A DNA stretch of 64,000 bases, from contig PUDQ02000003.1 in assembly GCA_002964805.2 (NCBI GenBank), positions 3,038,001 through 3,102,000 of the forward strand, in the 5' to 3' direction. This DNA is from Trametes villosa. Taxonomy: Eukaryota; Basidiomycota; Agaricomycetes; Polyporales; Polyporaceae. The translations under genes were made by a program, and so were the position numbers. Positions 45,451 to 58,490 of the stretch are shown here, piece by piece (positions within the stretch are counted from its first letter, which is position 1; each line of letters starts with the position of its first letter). The notes under the pieces are model-generated. The model saw only the letters and a list, made by a program, of their open reading frames with translations, searched no databases and was not told where the DNA came from.

Positions 45451-47172
45451 TCAGAAGTACGCCTGTCCAGTCGCACGTCAGTTATGGTATTCCTTAGAAG
45501 ACCAAACGAGCACTTACGGCCGCGTTGGGCGGGCTCGCGACGCCGCCGAGGCTGCCGGGGGTCAGATTTAGCAAACGGATCCACGCATAGGTCTGCGCAG
45601 GCGGGACGTACACGTTCAAGGGCCAGGACGAGAAGAAGAAGGTGTAACGGCCCGTCTCCGCGCTGTGCTTCGAGAGTGCCTCAAGGTCGAAGAATTCGCC
45701 GATTGGCATACCCCACAACCTGCAATTGTGATAGCTGTTGAGTTACCCGATACATCGAGATGTGTTATGTACGCACCCTAGCAGGGTTTGGTGGAGGTGG
45801 TTGACACCCTCTTCAGGAGGCCAGCGCTGTGGGGTGTTCATAAAGCCGCCCCTCACGCATAAGTAGCGATTCACTCACCTCGAGAGCCGGCTGGTCCGAT
45901 GCAACGGCAGCGAAATGGTTATCCCTGACCATGCCGTCAGTGACGAATCTCTTAGCGAATGCGCAACGACGGCGTCTTACCACAGGAAGCGCTTCATGTC
46001 CTCCGTTTGCTCAAGCCCGGCACTAAATAGACGCGCCACAAGTCAGCCACCTCCGCGGATCCGGGCTCGAAGGCGAGAAGCACGCACAAGGTCTCGGGCC
46101 TCCCGGCAAGCGCAGTGCGCTCGTCCTGGGTCGCCGCATTGTAGCGCTGCATGAACCCGACACGCAGGATGAGGATGTCGCCGCGGCGGAACGTCACGCC
46201 CTGCGCCTCCGCGCACGCGCGGATGTCCGCTAGCGGGACCGGGTGAGAGGTCCATGGGTCGTACGGAAGCCGCCCATGCTTCTCCGTGTAGTACTTGACG
46301 AGGTCGATAAAGACACCGCGCCCGCAGATGCCGTGCTGCGCCCAGTCTGGGACACGTGAGTCAGCGAGGGCGCCGAGAATACAAAGCAGGCGCGAAACGC
46401 GTACTCTGGATGCCATATTTGACAAGGTCCGGGTCGATGTTCGACGGGTCGGTGATGTTGAGGTTCCCGGACTTGAAGAAGCTCGCCGGCGTCCTGTAAT
46501 CCAGCCGTCAGCCACGCGCTCGCACCCTGCAGGGCGAAGTGCTTGCCCCTGGTAAAAGAGGCCGTGGTGCACGAGGCCGAAGTGCTTTAAGCCGTCCCAC
46601 TGCGTGCCGGATTGGGTGTTCTGGAAGACGATGAGCGTGCTGCGCACCTGCGCGTGGGGCGGATCGGCTTACGATGTGGAGGTGGTCGTCGTGGACGGCG
46701 CCAAACTCTGCATGGAAGATTATCTCGTGCTCCGGCTCCTTGCGATGGAACGCAGGCTGGAATGCATGGGTTCAGCTATTGCCAAGACCGCATCTGGAGG
46801 AGCGCGAACGGAGCGCGCGTGCGACTACTTACCTTCGCGGGAAAGTTGATCGGCCTGCACAGCACGACGGGGAGGTGAGCATGACGGCCATACGCGGAGA
46901 TACGGGCCACATTCAAGACACCGACCAGTTTAAGCCGATCGCCTTGCCAGTCCTGCGCGCAACGCGGTAAGCCCAGAGAATCCGATAAACGCCCGGCGCA
47001 CGAGGGGGGCTACGCACTTGATCTCCTTGGACGCCTCCTTGACGAGCTCCTCCGTGAGAAGGTTCACCGTCCCGAGCTGGTCGTCCTTGCCCCAGACCTC
47101 CCAGGCACAGCCGGTGAAGTCCTTGAATGCGGGGAGCTCGTCGAACTTGGGCAGCGGGCGCTCGGCAGCCAT
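45451..47172 (-). CDS. Cyclase family enzyme (kynurenine formamidase-like), copy B
   Basis: A multi-exon minus-strand gene starts MAAERPLPKFDELPAFKDF. It holds GCAWEVWGKDDQLGTVNLLT, NTQSGTQWDGLKHFGLVHHG, DWAQHGICGRGVFIDLVKYY, LPYDPWTSHPVPLADIRACA, VTFRRGDILILRVGFMQRYN, MPIGEFFDLEALSKHS and TFFFSSWPLNV. The last exons encode LGGVASPPNAA and AYF, with the stop at 45451. Intron positions match copy A, including the last one before AYF. So the pair arose by tandem duplication after the introns were gained. Function by family: metal-dependent amide or lactone hydrolase. Differences from copy A (FIDLVKYY, DPWTSHPVPLADI) lie around the putative active site and may reflect a changed substrate. A TATA-like ATATAA lies 78 bp upstream. 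Confidence 0.88.
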
Positions 47173-47854
47173 GTTGGTGCTAGACGATGATGAGAGTGAG
47201 GAGGATATGTGGGCAGACACAGTTTGGAGCCGCGCTGCTGCGGGGCTGTTATATGGGCGCGCCATCCCCCCTGGGCCACAGGCTGATAGACGATCGTTGG
47301 CGGTACTCGGCTAGCAACGAGGCCGACCGAGGAGAGGGAGAGAGCCAAGGCGCGCGAGTGCTCAGGCGTCGTCGTGAGGGGCGCGGGACCCAGCCCCTGC
47401 CGTCCAACGCGGGGCACCGTGACCCAAGGAAAGCATCCGATCGTGCAGGCGCCCGCTCTGCGCACTCTCACCTGATCACGCACCCCCATCATCCGTCCCT
47501 CTCCCCAGCGGTGGCGGAGGGGGCGTGCTCTCGCTAAACCGCGTTCGGGTTGGCCGACGACGTCGTCTTCGCGCCCCGCGGCGTGATAGCCCCTGTGCTG
47601 CGTCGTCGTGCTCGACGCATGTCGCGGGGCGGGAGATGCATCGTCGCCCCATCTTCAATGATATACGTTTTGCCTTTGATTCTACTATTACACGCGTGCT
47701 AGCTTTGCGATCTTCAGTGTTCCGTCGGCGGGTCCGAATTGTACTGTAAGTGAGACACCTGATGGGCGACAGCCACACGAAGATTAGACATAGATAGATT
47801 GTACGAGTTCTAGAAGATAAACTAGCACGCTGGGCGTTCGCGCACTTCGAACGT
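47173..47854. other. Intergenic, cyclase B promoter and PRP4 3' flank
   Basis: ATATAA on the minus strand (47249-47254) is well placed for copy B. Nothing else is recognisable. Confidence 0.5.
47249..47254 (-). promoter_or_regulatory. TATA-like box of cyclase copy B
   Basis: ATATAA on the minus strand lies 78 bp before the ATG at 47172. Confidence 0.35.
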
Positions 47855-50541
<2,687 letters not shown>

Positions 50542-50852
50542 GTCGACAACGAGTGATTGTGGTTTACGGGGCACCGCACGATGGCAAGAAAGGGCGCGTT
50601 GTCGCGGAGGACGGGAGTGCGGGGATGGTGGTGGTTGTAAGCGAAGGAGCTTTGAGTCACGCACAGCTTGGAGCGCGGGCGGCTAGTTCAGCTCGCCGCC
50701 CTGAGCCGAACCAAGGGCCGCCCGCGAGCCGCACCGCGTCGCGTGGTCGCGAAGTCGAACAAGCACCGAGCCACATTCTGCAACATCGACCACGACCCCT
50801 CGACGACCCCGCCCCCGCGACGCCCTCGACACCCTGCTCACCGCCGGAAGCG
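50542..50852. promoter_or_regulatory. Shared divergent promoter, PRP4 / shugoshin
   Basis: The two ATGs are 311 bp apart. The region is GC-rich and TATA-less, so one bidirectional housekeeping promoter is likely. Confidence 0.55.
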
Positions 50853-52791
50853 ATGAGCAGACGCCAATCGCGCATATCCATCGACACCCGGCAGAATGAC
50901 ACGCTGCTCGAGTTCGAGAACTGTGAGCTCTGACCTCACCGTCTCCATCCTCTCACACTCATATGCCCGACACCCACTCCGTAGTCAAGAAGAAGTTTCT
51001 CCTCGCAAACAAGCACATCACCAAGTACGCCCCTGCTCGAGCTCCCCGGACTGCCGTCTAACGCGTGTATGCGCCAGGTTGAACTCTACCCTCAGCGCGC
51101 GGATCGAAGAACTCAATGCTCAGATATCCACCCTCTACGTCGAGAACCTCCGCCTGCGGGCGTCGGAGATCGCACTATGCTCCCAGCTGAAGAAGGAGAA
51201 GGAGAAGTCGCGGAAGGTCCTGGCGGATACGGAATCCGCGGTACGTCCCGCATGCCCTCGCACGGTGGCCGCAACGCCTGACTTCTCGCAGACACACACC
51301 CTCATGAAGCAGCTAGGCCTCATCCGTAAGTCCTGCGGAGTCTCACACTCGCGGTCATCCACCCCGGAAACCAACCCACCACCATCTCGTGCACGACGCC
51401 CGATCCCCGACCCGAATGTCTCCCCACCACCTAACCGGCTCGCGAGAGCACCCACAATACCGGGCATCGTTGAAGACGACGAGGGCAATGCATCCTCCCC
51501 CGAAGAACCCGAACCCGAGGCGGAATCGAGTCCCTCCTTACCGCGCAAACGCAAGTCGAAGCCCAGGTCCACGAGTTCTAGCTCCAGCCGACTACCTGTC
51601 CCCTCGCCAAAGACGGCGTCTCCTCCTGCGATAGAAACTGTTCATATTGACTTCGAGGAGCAGCTGGGGAAGAGCGGCAAGCGAAGGCCCACGCGGAGGC
51701 AGAGTGGTCTCCTCACCAGCGTGTCCATCACGGCAGTCACCGCGGACAGCCTTAACCGCCCGCCGAGTCCAGCTCCCGAATCGCCTTTGCGTGACGCATT
51801 GGAAGAAGACGATGTTCCGGAAGAGCCTGACGAGGACGAGGTAGAGGCAATCTTGCAGGCGGTCACGAAACGACGAGAGAAGAGGGAGAAGGATAACGAA
51901 CGGGGCCGGGAACTGGAGAGTGATTCTGCTGTGGAGAGTGTCAGACCACGCGAGCGGAGGAAGCCACGAGCGGTTGAGGAGTCGGCAGACGTTCCCGAGG
52001 GGAGCAAATCCAGGTTCAAGGACGTGACAAATTCGCAAGCGAGTCGCGCGGCATTGCCTGCTCTTGATACCACATCTAGTACGTACCGAAGGCGTACACC
52101 CATGTGCGCAGAACCTAACGTTGGGCGTAGATCATGACCGGCGACGCACTCCGGACGCTGACATGCCTTCCTCGGCAACATCCACAAGTGCTGCGAGCAC
52201 TTCCACGCGAAACTTCCTCTCCACACCCGCTACCACGCCCGCACCATCTCTGAAACCCTCGTCTCACCTCCCCACCCCGCGATCGTCGAGTCCGATCCCA
52301 GAGCCACCTCAGACGGACTCAGAACTTCCTGTCGGCGGCCGTGAACGCCGAGTGCGCAAGAGCGTCAACTACGCAGAACCGAAGTTGAATACGTATGTAC
52401 TACCATACGACCCTGCGCTTAACGAAGCACTGACCGCGCGTCCAGTAAGATGCGCAAGCCGGACCCAGGCCCTCCGCCTCCCGGCTCGAAGCGCAACTCA
52501 GTTGCTCCTGAAGACGCGCCGCCGATATCCTCCCGATCGTCCTCGTCACACTCTGCAGACGCCGACGCCGACGCCGACGCACCCGCGGCAGGGACGATTC
52601 GGCGGAAGAAATCCCGGGCATATGTGCCGCCGGAGGACGAGGAGAGCGAGGGCGCGCAGGCGGACGCGGAGTACGGCGGCCTCCGCGCCGGGTCTTGGGC
52701 GAACGTCGACGGGCGACGACGGAGCGTGCACTCATCAAGCTCACGCAGGCTCGAGGGCGATGATGTCCGGCGTCACAGCATGGCAGTATAG
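50853..52791 (+). CDS. SGO1: Shugoshin (centromeric cohesin protector), 555 aa
   Basis: Six exons (50853-50922, 50985-51024, 51078-51240, 51292-52078, 52131-52392, 52446-52791) join in phase. The N-terminal coiled coil reads FKKKFLLANKHITKLNST, then LSARIEELNAQISTLYVENL and QLKKEKEKSRKVLAD, as in shugoshins (homodimer and PP2A binding). The middle is long, acidic and disordered. The conserved C-terminal SGO motif is present as RERRVRKSVNYAEPKLNT followed by KMRKPD, which binds phosphorylated H2A at centromeres. Shugoshin recruits PP2A to protect Rec8/Scc1 cohesin. The tail has a short Asp-Ala repeat (DADADADA). Basidiomycetes usually keep one such gene; the C-terminal motif is intact. Confidence 0.93.
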
Positions 52792-53507
52792 GGCGGGGAC
52801 CCTGGATGCGACGCGCTGGTGATCGTCGTGTTCGCGACGAGGTTATGATCATGGTGATGACTTCTATGATACGTATGATGATCCGCGAGACCTCTACTTG
52901 ACTTATGGCGTCTTGTTCCTAATATCCAGCCTTGACCTTGCAGAAGCTGAACGCAGCACTGGCAGCCACTGTATCATATGCATCATACAGGTGTCCTCCT
53001 CCTCTCTATCCGACTGGGTATGCCCCTTTAGCTACTCCATTTATACGCAGTATATATTGTCTTAGTTCAGCGCGGTCACTGTATGTTCAGTAGCCGCCTT
53101 AGAATCTGGCCGCATAGTACCGAATCGCGCGGGACGGTACTTCACGTTCAATCGCCGGCTCGTTTAGTAACGCAAACAAGAAGTCATATGGAGTGGGCGG
53201 TCTGAACGCAGCTGTATCCTTTCGTCTGCACAGTATTACTGTAGTCAAAGCAAGTGAATGTTTCGAGGATCGCCGCCAACCAAACACGATCCTAGTTACG
53301 TAAGTGAGAACATACCCGTTTTAGCAAAGCGCGTACTCCGGCCTCAATTGTGGCTGCAACTCGTCTTGAACAACCACACGACCTGCCTCTGCCCTCGTTC
53401 TTGACTCTTGGCTCTCTTGAGGCAATATTGGCTAGCATACAATTGGATCTTGGCTACTGAGCTTCTCTACGCTACCTCTGGCTGCTCGAGCTCGGACCTC
53501 TAGCAGC
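52792..53507. other. Intergenic
   Basis: This holds the shugoshin 3' flank and the promoter of the gene at 53508. It is AT-richer than its surroundings, with TATA-like ACGCAGTATATATTG near 53043-53057. No gene was seen. Confidence 0.5.
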
Positions 53508-55571
53508 ATGGAGGCCTCATCCTCATCCGCAAGCTCGTCCGAATTGGCAGTGGAAGTGCCCCTCTCTGAGCTGGTCCAGCGCATGCACGCAAGCATCATC
53601 TCACTACCCGAGGAACTCCATGCTGCCTCACGTCCGTCATCCCCAACATCAGAAGCGCGCACGGCAGCGTGGAAGAGCGAAGTCGCGCACGCATTGCAGG
53701 TCGCCGGAGGCGACACGACCCATCCCAAGTGGGGTTACGTATCACGGATCACCAAACTAGCGTGCACGAGCCGGGGGTACGTTGGTATAGCGCCCGGAGT
53801 CAGGATGGGAGACGGGAGGAAGGCCGACGTCGGCAAGGACTTCGAATGGGCTTTGCCAGAGATGGAGAAGGACTGGGCGCCGTACGAGAAGAGATGGGAG
53901 GAAGCTGTCGACGCACAGAAGAGGATGGCAAAGTCGAAGGCCACATCCAAGACCGCCCGCACCTCGAAATACTGGCCGAAGCCTGCAGAGGAGCAACCGG
54001 AAGCGTCGTCGTCTCGCTCTGCGCCGGTACCCAAGAAAGCAGATCTCATCCGAGAGAAGGTCGAGCGGTGGCAAGCCAAGGTGGCCACGGTGCCCGAGGA
54101 GCCCTCTACATCGCAAAGGACGGCCGACCTGTCTCAATCCTCACAGAACGACAAGGCGAAGGCGAAGACGAAAGGGAAGGAGGTCCACCCGTCCAGTGAG
54201 AGGGTTCAAGCACCGCTAGGGTTTCCAGTTGTGAAACGTTCGAGCGTCACAGATGCGAAAGGCGGTCGCGGCGGCGCTCCCAAACGGAAGGCCACGCCTC
54301 CTGCGCGTCCTCCAACGCCTCCCGCTGGCGACCACATGCCGCCAGGGGCTTCGAACCCGACGTCTTCGCGCGGAGGGCTGGACTTACCGCAAGACCAACA
54401 GCATCAGGAGGTTCCTATAATTGCGGAAGTTCCAGAGCTTGTTAGTCCACCTCGGTTTGTGCGACATGATTATCATTCGCTCACGTCACCTCCACAGTCC
54501 TTCTTCCCGCCCTCCTTCCCATCGCAGTTGAAGACATCTACACCACCCCTGAATACAAGGCGTCGGAAGCCCGCGCCCATTGCGCCCTGCTCGCCTCCCC
54601 CATCTTCCCCCCAATCGCTCGCATCTTCGAAGTCGTTCGACCCATCTCGCCCGCAGCGCCGAGGTCCCCCGCTGGTGTCTTCGAGCGCCGCTGCAGTCTC
54701 GCCGGCTCCACGGCTGCTGAAGCGTGCCCGGACCCCTAATTCAACGGCTGACGACCGCATGGATGTATCCCAGCCGTCGCCGGCGGTCAACGCTCCACCA
54801 TCGAAGAAGGCGCGCACGGAGCCGATTTTGGAACAAGAGCCGCCAGTTTCGAGCGGTCCGCAGCCCGTACCGCCCTCGACGCCCCCAGCGATGACCTCTC
54901 CATCCAGGGCCCCTGTGACTCCCGTGTCGAGGGCGAAGGGGTTGGGCAACGCGAAGGGGCTGCCAGTGCCCAGCACGCCAAACTCGAATCCACTGCCCAC
55001 CCTGACAGAGCTATTGGCGTCGTCTCGCCGCTCGAAGCCGCGCCCGAGGCCGCCGTCGCGCAAGCACACCCCGCAGAGCCACACGGGCGCTAAGGGCAAG
55101 CAGCCCGCGAATGCGCAGCTCGAGGCGGAGGCCGAGTCCGAGCTGCCCGCGGTGGCAGAGGACGATGACCCAGAGCCGTCCCCCGCGAAGACATATTTCT
55201 CCTCTCCTGCGTCCGGCTCGTCGGACTCGGCGTCGGTCGTGCACCGCTCGCCTGTCTCGCCGCTCTTCTCGCAGAACCCAGGCGCCTTCAAGCCGATGTT
55301 CGTGTCCTCGCAGCGCCCGAGCGCGAACGATGACGACCCGTTCCTGGGAGCACGGAGTCAGAGTCAGAGCCAGGGGCAGGGTCTGATGCGCGGCAGCAGT
55401 GGCATCTTCGGGATGGGATACAATTCTCAGTTCGACGTCGAAGGGCAGGTCGACCGCGTGAGTGAGCTGCTGGAGCGGGATGTGGACTACAGCGGATGGC
55501 TACGTGATCTGGATGACGAGGAGGAGCCGGCGCAATCCCAGAGCCAGGGCGCGGTGGAGGTGGGATTCTGA
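53508..55571 (+). CDS. Disordered Ser/Pro-rich protein, 687 aa, unknown function
   Basis: A single exon encodes 687 residues. The N-terminal 130 residues look folded: LSELVQRMHASIISLPEELH, WKSEVAHALQVAGGD, and a helix-rich VGKDFEWALPEMEKDWAPYE stretch. Most of residues 150-600 are low-complexity Ser/Pro/Lys with several basic clusters (RRRKPAPI, SKKARTEP) that could act as nuclear signals, and many SP/TP sites. The C-terminus is acidic and ordered-looking (GIFGMGYNSQFDVEGQVDRV, SELLERDVDYSGWLRDLDD), and seems the best candidate for a conserved interaction module. I do not recognise the family. A nuclear regulator under CDK or MAPK control is a guess from composition. No introns or frame breaks occur. 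Confidence 0.75.
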   Translation: MEASSSSASSSELAVEVPLSELVQRMHASIISLPEELHAASRPSSPTSEARTAAWKSEVAHALQVAGGDTTHPKWGYVSRITKLACTSRGYVGIAPGVRMGDGRKADVGKDFEWALPEMEKDWAPYEKRWEEAVDAQKRMAKSKATSKTARTSKYWPKPAEEQPEASSSRSAPVPKKADLIREKVERWQAKVATVPEEPSTSQRTADLSQSSQNDKAKAKTKGKEVHPSSERVQAPLGFPVVKRSSVTDAKGGRGGAPKRKATPPARPPTPPAGDHMPPGASNPTSSRGGLDLPQDQQHQEVPIIAEVPELVSPPRFVRHDYHSLTSPPQSFFPPSFPSQLKTSTPPLNTRRRKPAPIAPCSPPPSSPQSLASSKSFDPSRPQRRGPPLVSSSAAAVSPAPRLLKRARTPNSTADDRMDVSQPSPAVNAPPSKKARTEPILEQEPPVSSGPQPVPPSTPPAMTSPSRAPVTPVSRAKGLGNAKGLPVPSTPNSNPLPTLTELLASSRRSKPRPRPPSRKHTPQSHTGAKGKQPANAQLEAEAESELPAVAEDDDPEPSPAKTYFSSPASGSSDSASVVHRSPVSPLFSQNPGAFKPMFVSSQRPSANDDDPFLGARSQSQSQGQGLMRGSSGIFGMGYNSQFDVEGQVDRVSELLERDVDYSGWLRDLDDEEEPAQSQSQGAVEVGF

Positions 55572-56995
55572 CGCTGATGGTGGTGTTTAGCTTACCTTTC
55601 GCTGTTGTTGTCGCACACATATCTCTGACATGTCTAGACGTAGACCCTTCATGCTATGTACATTTCTATATCAGAGAACGTCGGTTTGCTTCAGGTCTTC
55701 GCTAGTATATTGTATCTGCCATCTCTGCACCGCACGGGCGCACATGTGCGGTGTAAACTCTTCGCAAACTGGATGGTGGACATCGTATGCGTCTATCTGT
55801 AGAAGAGCACCGCCCAGTCAGCGTACCGCCAGGGTCAGCACGAAGCTCGTAAAAGATCCCACATGCTGTATCCGTTCGTTCGGGGAAAGTATCTAGTCGA
55901 AGACACAGAAGCGGCTGACTATGCGAAGCAGAAAGGAAACCCCAACTATCTCATACACGGTCGACACTCATATGCATTGCGATGAGATTTCTGTGAGATG
56001 TCGACCGTGTCCTCACTTTCTGCATAACCCTGTACGGCGAACGCTCAGGAACCTGGCAAAGTCTTTACGACATCGTGCTTAGCAGCGCTGCGGAGCGCGA
56101 TTGTGTCAGCTCAAATGGGTTGAATTCTTAATGTTCATCATATGGGCGTCCTGCATGAACCACCCACAACTATCATGAATCGTGGCGCGCAATGACCCTG
56201 CACTCTATTCTAGGCCTCGGACCATCGACCATGGGCGGCGTGGACACATCAGAGTGATATTGACGACATGGCCCGTCGCCCCTCTCAGTTGCGAGCTCAT
56301 CGCACTGCGCGGCCTCGCCCACACTCGTCACCGGCCGAGCAAGCACCGCGTACCTCGCGAGTGACGAGCGCGACGTTTCGACGCCGCGGCGTGTGGTGCC
56401 TAGTTTCGACGCGGCAAAGTGTTTACTCACCGGAGAAACCGCAAATCTGCGGCCGTTCGCACCTTATGTGGTTCGCGCGCCCACATCGCCGTTGTGGCGG
56501 GTCCCCGCCAGATCCGCGGTCCGTACGCCCGATTCGAGCGTCCGTCCCCGGTATTTCCCTCTGCGAGTGTGCTCGTTGAGCGGCCAAGGTGGTGGATCAG
56601 AGTGCTTAACATCACAACAGGCCCGCGCCGCCGGCGGATCAGTCGATGATGGTACCCACAAACACCGTCTATCCTAAAACCCGGCGTGCTTCATACTAGA
56701 GCCGCGAACGAAGCATACCATGGATACATAGACACACGGTAACAGCGTATAGGGAATCCTTGTGCTTCCAGTAAGTCACTGGTGTCTGGGAAGGATCAGA
56801 GAGAGACCGTCGACCGCTCGAGGCAGTGTCGGAAACAGCGGCGCCGGATAGTGATCGCGCATGTCCTGGTGACCAACGACGGTCAGTGGACCACGATAGC
56901 GACCGTTGTGTGGGTGCTTGCAGCTGTCGATGGCGAGCCGGGAGGACGCGCGGAGCATAGAAGTCGCGACTTGACGGAACTTGGCCGGTGTAGGC
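55572..56995. other. Intergenic, no assigned gene
   Basis: This holds the 3' flank of the 687-residue gene, then about 1.2 kb with short overlapping frames on both strands (for example 56173-56430 minus, 85 codons). None has a domain. A 12-bp inverted repeat lies at 55955-56010. Confidence 0.45.
55955..56010. repeat. Inverted repeat / potential hairpin
   Basis: ACACGGTCGACA (55955-55966) is repeated in inverse as TGTCGACCGTGT (55999-56010), with a 32-nt spacer. A further CTCA/TGAG pairing extends it past a bulge. It could be a 3'-end structure or a remnant of a small inverted-repeat element. Confidence 0.6.
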
Positions 56996-57871
56996 TCATC
57001 CGAAAGTAACTCGCTTCTTGGTGGGCTTTTCCCTGGCTTCTTTTAGCTTGTCACCGGAGTCCTTATGTGCGACTGAAACCTCCCCAGCTGGAGCGGAGGT
57101 ACGGGCTTTCTTCCGGAGTTTAGCTTTTTCTCGTTTGGCTTGGGCGGCTTGTGCCGCCACGGCGGCCTTCGCACGCTCCTAAATCCAGACTGAGCATCAG
57201 AGTGCGCGCACGGTGGAGATATCAGTCGCGTACTAATCTCGCTTTGGATGACGTGGTACGTCGCTCTTGCTCAGAAGGTTTGTGGCTCGCTGATTCGGAG
57301 GCCTGCCGGGCGTGTCATCATGTGTTACGCACCCGCTAGTGCTAGCACCGGTAGGGTTGCACGCTAACCTTGGTCTGACGGACTTCTACTTTCGCTCGAG
57401 TCTTCTTTTCCTGGACATCCGCCACGCTCTTCGCGAGCTCCACCGCGGCGTCCTGTAGATTGCAAATGGGAGATGAGTGTAACGTCCGAGAGAGCGGGGA
57501 ATGCGACTTGCCTTACTATCCACGTAAACCTTTGATTTACGCGTTTTCCCCATGGGTCAAGCGGGTCCTAAGCCGTGCAAGAGTCACCTCTACTGTCCTT
57601 GCCGCACATCTCTTCAGAAGGATAGCGTTGTACTCACGGAAGTCGATGCGGATGTCTCAGTGCTTTCCAGAGCTGGCGGTGAATCGGGCGAACTGGAAAT
57701 TCATCGCACCGCGGGGAGCACTGCTTTCCACGTGGTGGCGCCAAATCGGGCGACAGGGACGATGGCCTCCGGGCGCTCGCTTGCTTCCTGCGGCCACTGG
57801 CACACGATGCTATGTTCCTCCTCCTCCGCCCGCCCACTCTGTTCCGTCTCTGACTGCGCATTCGACAGAGC
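56996..57871 (-). CDS. Basic coiled-coil protein, 5' exons unresolved
   Basis: Several minus-strand exons join in one frame. They are SIVCQWPQEASERPEAIVPV; SPDSPPALESTETSASTS; DPLDPWGKRVNQRFTWI; DAAVELAKSVADVQEKKTRA with KVEVRQTK; and a last exon ERAKAAVAAQAAQAKREKAK running to KKRVTFG at the stop (56996-56998). The C-terminal 90 residues are a Lys/Ala/Glu-rich helix, probably a coiled coil with nuclear or nucleolar character. The donors GTAAGG (57515) and GTGAGT (57638) and the acceptor TTTAG before the last exon are good. One 39-nt intron is needed to remove an in-frame TGA, and is less sure. Exons upstream of 57871 could not be fixed. The family is unknown. Confidence 0.5.
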
Positions 57872-58490
57872 CTAAGCCACGCGCGCCGGATTTAACGCTT
57901 TGGCTGCACGCTTCCTGACATCCGATCTGCTGGTTGTCGCGAACGCGGCGCGCGGCCGACCCTCGTACGCCGCCCCGCCTTCAGTGCACCGGAGCAAGGC
58001 TCGGGGGCCTCCGAACGCGAGTGCCTGAGACAACCATGCGCTCACGACACCCCGAGGTCATCAGGACTGCAGAGTATAGGCGCGCCGAATGGCCCAGGTG
58101 ATGGTCGAACAGCCGTGGCTCCTGAGAAGCCGCGCCGCACCAATACTCCGCGTCTTTGTCGCTGGGCGTGCTCGTGCTCGACTTCCCGTACCGCCCCTAT
58201 CGACATCGGTAATCTGCGCCGGAGTCATGCTTCTCACACGTATGATCTTGGGCATGGATGGGGAAGCCTCCTTGCGTCTAGGTAGCGAGGACTGAACATC
58301 ATCGCACTTTCACAGGCGACTATGTGTCCGGCGGTTCCCCATCCCCTTCCGCCCCTTAAGATATGTGAGGTCACATCTGACCTTGCGTACTATATAATGT
58401 GGTCCTCAAAGAGCAGTATGGTCAGTGCACCCACATACGCTCTCAATCCCCTGCAGCCTCTCAACCCTCTCTAACATCCCATCTTCCGCC
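57872..58490. other. Intergenic or 5' exons of the minus-strand gene
   Basis: A minus-strand frame at 58061-58255 starts MPKIIRVRSMTPAQITDVDR and may be the first exon of the gene ending at 56996, but no consistent splice joins them. The right end is the promoter of the Cys-rich gene, with TATATAAT at 58391-58398. Confidence 0.4.
58391..58398 (+). promoter_or_regulatory. TATA box of the Cys-rich gene
   Basis: TATATAAT lies 100 bp before the ATG at 58491. Confidence 0.5.

Noticed and set aside
51326..51448. Possible intron in shugoshin beginning GTAAGTCC
   Set aside because: The frame is open through it and encodes RPIPDPNVSPPPNRLARAPT, which resembles the corresponding part of other basidiomycete shugoshins, so it is kept as coding.
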